46,155 bases of DNA from Desulfuromonadales bacterium (GTDB lineage Bacteria > Desulfobacterota > Desulfuromonadia > Desulfuromonadales > JAGXHI01). The stretch spans positions 1 through 46,155 of the forward strand of contig JAGXHI010000063.1 in NCBI GenBank assembly GCA_024636295.1, read 5' to 3'. How positions within the stretch are numbered: position 1 is the stretch's first letter; each line of letters begins with the position of its first letter. A model generated the notes under the pieces. The model did no database searches, was not told the origin of the DNA, and was given only the letters and a program-made list of their open reading frames with translations. Made by a program: the position numbers and the translations under genes. Positions 43,598 through 46,155 of the stretch are shown here, in pieces.

Positions 43598-44884
43598 TCA
43601 GCGGATAAAATGGTCCGTCGGCAGTTCCGCACGGACATTGAAGTTTTCCTTGAGTCCTTTTGCCGAATAGACGTTCCGCGGATTCCAGAGCATCCAGCCG
43701 TTGGCGCCGAACTCCTCGGACGCCTCGGTTTGCGCGCGAATCTCGGCGTCCTCGAAGCGCCGTCGGTCGAAGGCGTAATCGCGAAACGCCTGCAGCCAGG
43801 GGCGGAAACGGACCGACGGCAGCCCGGTCCGCTCCCGGGCTTCTTCCAGAGTGAGATAGACGATTTCAAAGGGATATTCTACGGCGGGCCTGTAGGATGC
43901 CACCCCGTGCTGAAATCCCGAGGGATAAAGCATGGGAGAGATGTAATCTACGAGGGGCGCCAGGGTTTCGAGCTGCTGGCCGATCCACGTATCGTTGTGG
44001 TTCCAGCAGACGTAACCGAAGATATCCGCGCTCAAAAAAACATTATAGGGGACGAGGCGCCGCCGGGCCGCCGCAAGGAAGCCGTTTATGGCCGCCACCC
44101 GGTTCTCTTCCGTGTTTTCCTGACTGAAAGCAAGTCCCGACCGATCGGGAAAACGCACGTAATCGAACTGAATCTCGTCAAAGCCGCTGCGCGCCGCCTC
44201 GACGGCGACCTCGATATTGTACTCCCAGACCTCTTTCCGAAAGGGGTCCGTCCAGGACAGCCCTTCTCCATCCTTCCATATCTCTCCCTCGGCTGTCCTG
44301 ACCGCCAACTCCGGGCGGGCCTCGGCAAGCCGCTCATCCTTGAAAGCCACGATCCGGGCAATCAGGTAGATTCCCTTTTCCTTCAGAGTCTGTATCATTT
44401 CGGGGAGTTTTCTGAGCGTGATGATTTCCTGGGCGCCGATTTCCCCGGCGAGGGGAATTTCGCTCGGGTAGGACAACATTCCCAGGTCCCCCTTCACGTC
44501 GATGACCAGCGCGTTGAGCTCCGTTCCCTCCAGCAGTTCCAGGGCTTTTCCGCGAAGAAGACCGGAGCCGGCGCCGTAGAAGGAAAGATACACCGCCCGA
44601 GGAACCAGGGGCTTGAGACGGAACTCAGGAGGAAAGGCTGTATCCTGTTTTTTACGGCCATATCCCGGCGCCCTGGCCATGATCTCTTCCGCGCCCGCCG
44701 ATATTCTAAAAAGCCCTTCCCGGTCGGTGAGCGTTGTTTCCGTTCCGCAGGTTACCGTAGCCCCGGCGAGTGGCCGCCCGGTCATCTCATCGAAAACGGC
44801 TCCTGTGATTACCTGCCGGGCAACGGCGGGATTGGACCAGAAGAGCAGGACAATAAAGGGCAGGGCAGATAGTAAACATCGCAT
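43598..44884 (-). CDS. Exported DUF4015-type putative glycoside hydrolase
   Basis: 428 residues. Signal peptide about 1-22 (LLSALPFIVLLFWSNPAVA). Residues about 24-85 are a carboxypeptidase regulatory-like/Ig fold (ITGAVFDEMTGRPLAGATVTC). Residues about 95-420 match the DUF4015 TIM-barrel family: RAVYLSFYGAGS, LNALVIDVKGDLG, YLIARIVAFKD, GFDEIQFDYVRFPD, SADIFGYVCWNHND, DYISPMLYPSGF and GANGWMLWNPRNVY. The Asp and Glu on barrel strands suggest sugar hydrolysis, but no substrate is known. I prefer the ATG at 44884; a TTG five codons upstream is possible. It has its own terminator and no operon partner. Confidence 0.82.
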   Translation of the reverse strand: MRCLLSALPFIVLLFWSNPAVARQVITGAVFDEMTGRPLAGATVTCGTETTLTDREGLFRISAGAEEIMARAPGYGRKKQDTAFPPEFRLKPLVPRAVYLSFYGAGSGLLRGKALELLEGTELNALVIDVKGDLGMLSYPSEIPLAGEIGAQEIITLRKLPEMIQTLKEKGIYLIARIVAFKDERLAEARPELAVRTAEGEIWKDGEGLSWTDPFRKEVWEYNIEVAVEAARSGFDEIQFDYVRFPDRSGLAFSQENTEENRVAAINGFLAAARRRLVPYNVFLSADIFGYVCWNHNDTWIGQQLETLAPLVDYISPMLYPSGFQHGVASYRPAVEYPFEIVYLTLEEARERTGLPSVRFRPWLQAFRDYAFDRRRFEDAEIRAQTEASEEFGANGWMLWNPRNVYSAKGLKENFNVRAELPTDHFIR

Positions 44885-45220
44885 GGCAAAAAATCGCAAA
44901 AACAGGTTGTAAATGTAAAAAAACTTTTCAAGTCAGCCACTTGCAAAACCCGAACCGAAGGACGGCTTAATAAGACAAAGTTGGGATTCTTCTCCTATCT
45001 GCGCGAAATTCATAGAAGGCGATCTCTCTTTTTTCTTCGGAGCGTCCGCGCTTGTTTTCACGAGAGGCGGCGAAAATTGGCACGAGAGACAAAAAACGTC
45101 CCCATTCAAGTATTTTGACCCCAATTTGAATCTATTTTCCGCATCATGTCTGACGATGAAAATTCTGTTAGTATTTCCTTGGAACCCGCGGAAGAGGCAT
45201 ATTGAAAAAGGAGAAATGCC
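44885..45220. other. Gene-free region between two divergent genes
   Basis: 336 bp of AT-rich DNA. No gene or strong hairpin is visible. TTGAAA and T-rich tracts near 44910-44930 may belong to the promoter of the left gene, and AAGGAG lies six bases before the right gene's ATG. I cannot fix a promoter for the right gene. Confidence 0.3.
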
Positions 45221-45976
45221 ATGCAGACGAATATTGACGAGATTGCGCCCGATCTCTTTCGTATTTCGGCCTATATCCCCAAGGCTGACCTGCAGTTCAA
45301 CCAGTTTCTTGTCCGGGATGACGAACCGCTTCTTTTTCATACCGGGCTCAGGGGGATGTTTCCTCGTGTGCGCGATGCGGTCGCCACCATTATTAATCCC
45401 TCGGATATTCGATGGATCAGCTTCAGCCATTTCGAGGGGGATGAATGCGGGTCCCTGAATGAATGGCTGAAACTGGCTCCCCGGGCGAAGCCCTTCTGCG
45501 GAATAATCGGATCCATGATCAATATCGACGATTTCTCCGACCGCCGGTCTCATGTCCTGCCGGAAGGTGAAGTCCTGTCCACCGGCCGGTATCGGTTTCG
45601 TTTTCTGGAAACTCCCCATGTTCCCCATGGCTGGGATGCCGGCTTGCTGCTCGAGGAGAAGGAAAGAACGCTTTTCTGCTCGGATCTTTTTATGCAGCAG
45701 GGAGATATCGAGGCTGCGGTTGTGAGTGATGATATTCTGCCGCAAACCCGTTCAACCATCCTCAATTATGAAGGGGGGCCTCTTGCGCACGGTCTTCCCT
45801 TTACTCCTCATACTCTCCCCACCCTGCGGAGGTTAGCCGAGCTTCAACCCCGATTGCTGGCGGTAATGCATGGCTCTTCTTATCTCGGAGACGGCCGAGA
45901 GGCGCTGCACGGGCTGGCAGACCTGCACCGGGAGGTCCTTGGGAATGGGAGGGAATGGGAGGTGGGCGGGCAATAA
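45221..45976 (+). CDS. ODP/flavodiiron-like MBL-fold diiron protein
   Basis: 251 residues resembling the N-terminal diiron domain of flavodiiron proteins without the flavodoxin part. The iron-ligand motif is HFEGDE (H-x-E-x-D, about residue 67-72), with later ligands in TPHVPHGWDAG, FCSDLF and AVMHGSSY. ODP-type proteins bind or reduce O2 and serve as oxygen sensors or, with a reductase, as O2/NO scavengers. The absence of the flavodoxin domain means an external electron donor, or a sensory role. AAGGAG lies six bases before the ATG. It is the last gene in the window. Confidence 0.82.
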   Translation: MQTNIDEIAPDLFRISAYIPKADLQFNQFLVRDDEPLLFHTGLRGMFPRVRDAVATIINPSDIRWISFSHFEGDECGSLNEWLKLAPRAKPFCGIIGSMINIDDFSDRRSHVLPEGEVLSTGRYRFRFLETPHVPHGWDAGLLLEEKERTLFCSDLFMQQGDIEAAVVSDDILPQTRSTILNYEGGPLAHGLPFTPHTLPTLRRLAELQPRLLAVMHGSSYLGDGREALHGLADLHREVLGNGREWEVGGQ

Positions 45977-46057
45977 GGAAGACATTCCGCATTTCAAAAC
46001 CACCTGCCAAACTTTAAGTGAACACAGATAAAATCGGATGCACACAGATTCAAATCG

Positions 46058-46097
46058 CCCCCTCCCCTCAATCCCCTCCCACAAAGGGGAGGGGAGG
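46058..46097. repeat. GC-rich dispersed repeat, copy 2
   Basis: CCCCCTCCCCT, then CCCCTCCC and AGGGGAGGGGAGG. Its reverse complement lines up with the element at 18652-18688. Confidence 0.5.
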
Positions 46098-46108
46098 TTT
46101 AATTCTCC

Positions 46109-46155
46109 ACAACCGACAACCGACAACCGACAACCGACAACCGACAACCGACAAC
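46109..46155. repeat. Tandem heptamer repeat (ACAACCG)n
   Basis: Six perfect copies of ACAACCG and five bases of a seventh run into the window edge, so the full length is unknown. It follows the GC-rich repeat after a short spacer, with no gene in between. Confidence 0.95.

Noticed and set aside
43610..44872. 420-codon frame opposite the DUF4015-like gene
   Set aside because: No start signal and low-complexity composition; the other strand has a signal peptide, family motifs and a terminator.
46109..46155. CRISPR-like array
   Set aside because: The units are seven bases with no spacers; it is a simple tandem repeat.

Overview
The window reads like chromosomal DNA of a Desulfuromonadia/Geobacter-like member of the Desulfobacterota. 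The basis is the mix of a decaheme c-type cytochrome with a rhodanese-like lipoprotein, PilT with a DUF4388 (PATAN-like) regulator, many two-component and GGDEF/EAL proteins, a PpsR regulator and an AhpD-like gene that needs selenocysteine. The lineage is an inference from gene content; there is no rRNA or other phylogenetic marker here. I see no tRNA, rRNA or CRISPR array.

Layout. 1-0.9 kb: two transposase remnants joined to each other, then a small hairpin repeat. 0.9-5.4 kb: DUF2288/DUF1847 pair, a fused PabB-PabC gene with a coupled membrane protein, a structured intergenic repeat and two small membrane proteins. 6.1-8.7 kb: ZIP metal transporter, a probably frameshifted small gene, SrkA-like kinase and MarR regulator. 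8.9-17.5 kb: a motility/c-di-GMP block with a DUF4388 protein and a PilT-like ATPase facing two large PAS/GAF/GGDEF proteins, only one of which keeps an EAL domain. 17.9-22.3 kb: lipoprotein and carB without carA. 22.6-26.6 kb: exported electron-transfer locus (rhodanese lipoprotein plus decaheme cytochrome) with a divergent LysR regulator. 26.6-30.5 kb: exported subtilisin, then a small operon with an MBL hydrolase and an FMN reductase. 30.6-33.8 kb: prmA-rsmE-RDD chain with ATGA overlaps. 34.0-41.6 kb: ppsR, two complete two-component pairs, an RNase Z-like protein and a soluble histidine kinase. 41.9-46.2 kb: AhpD-like selenoprotein, quinone oxidoreductase, a DUF4015-type hydrolase, an ODP-like diiron protein and simple repeats.

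Two places stand out because in-frame UGA codons hide genes from ordinary gene finding. At 41955-42209 an 84-codon AhpD-like gene has UGA where the second Cys of the CxxC redox motif belongs, followed by a stem-loop with a GGUC loop: a strong selenoprotein call. At 23949-23951 a single in-frame UGA separates the lipoprotein, which already ends with one heme motif, from a ten-heme cytochrome that has no export signal of its own. A hairpin also lies downstream at the same distance, so readthrough or Sec insertion giving one 883-residue, 11-heme protein must be considered beside a nonsense mutation. The cytochrome operon is also flanked by a diverged 43-bp direct repeat, and its leader shares a 38-bp element with the region upstream of a small gene near 37.4 kb.
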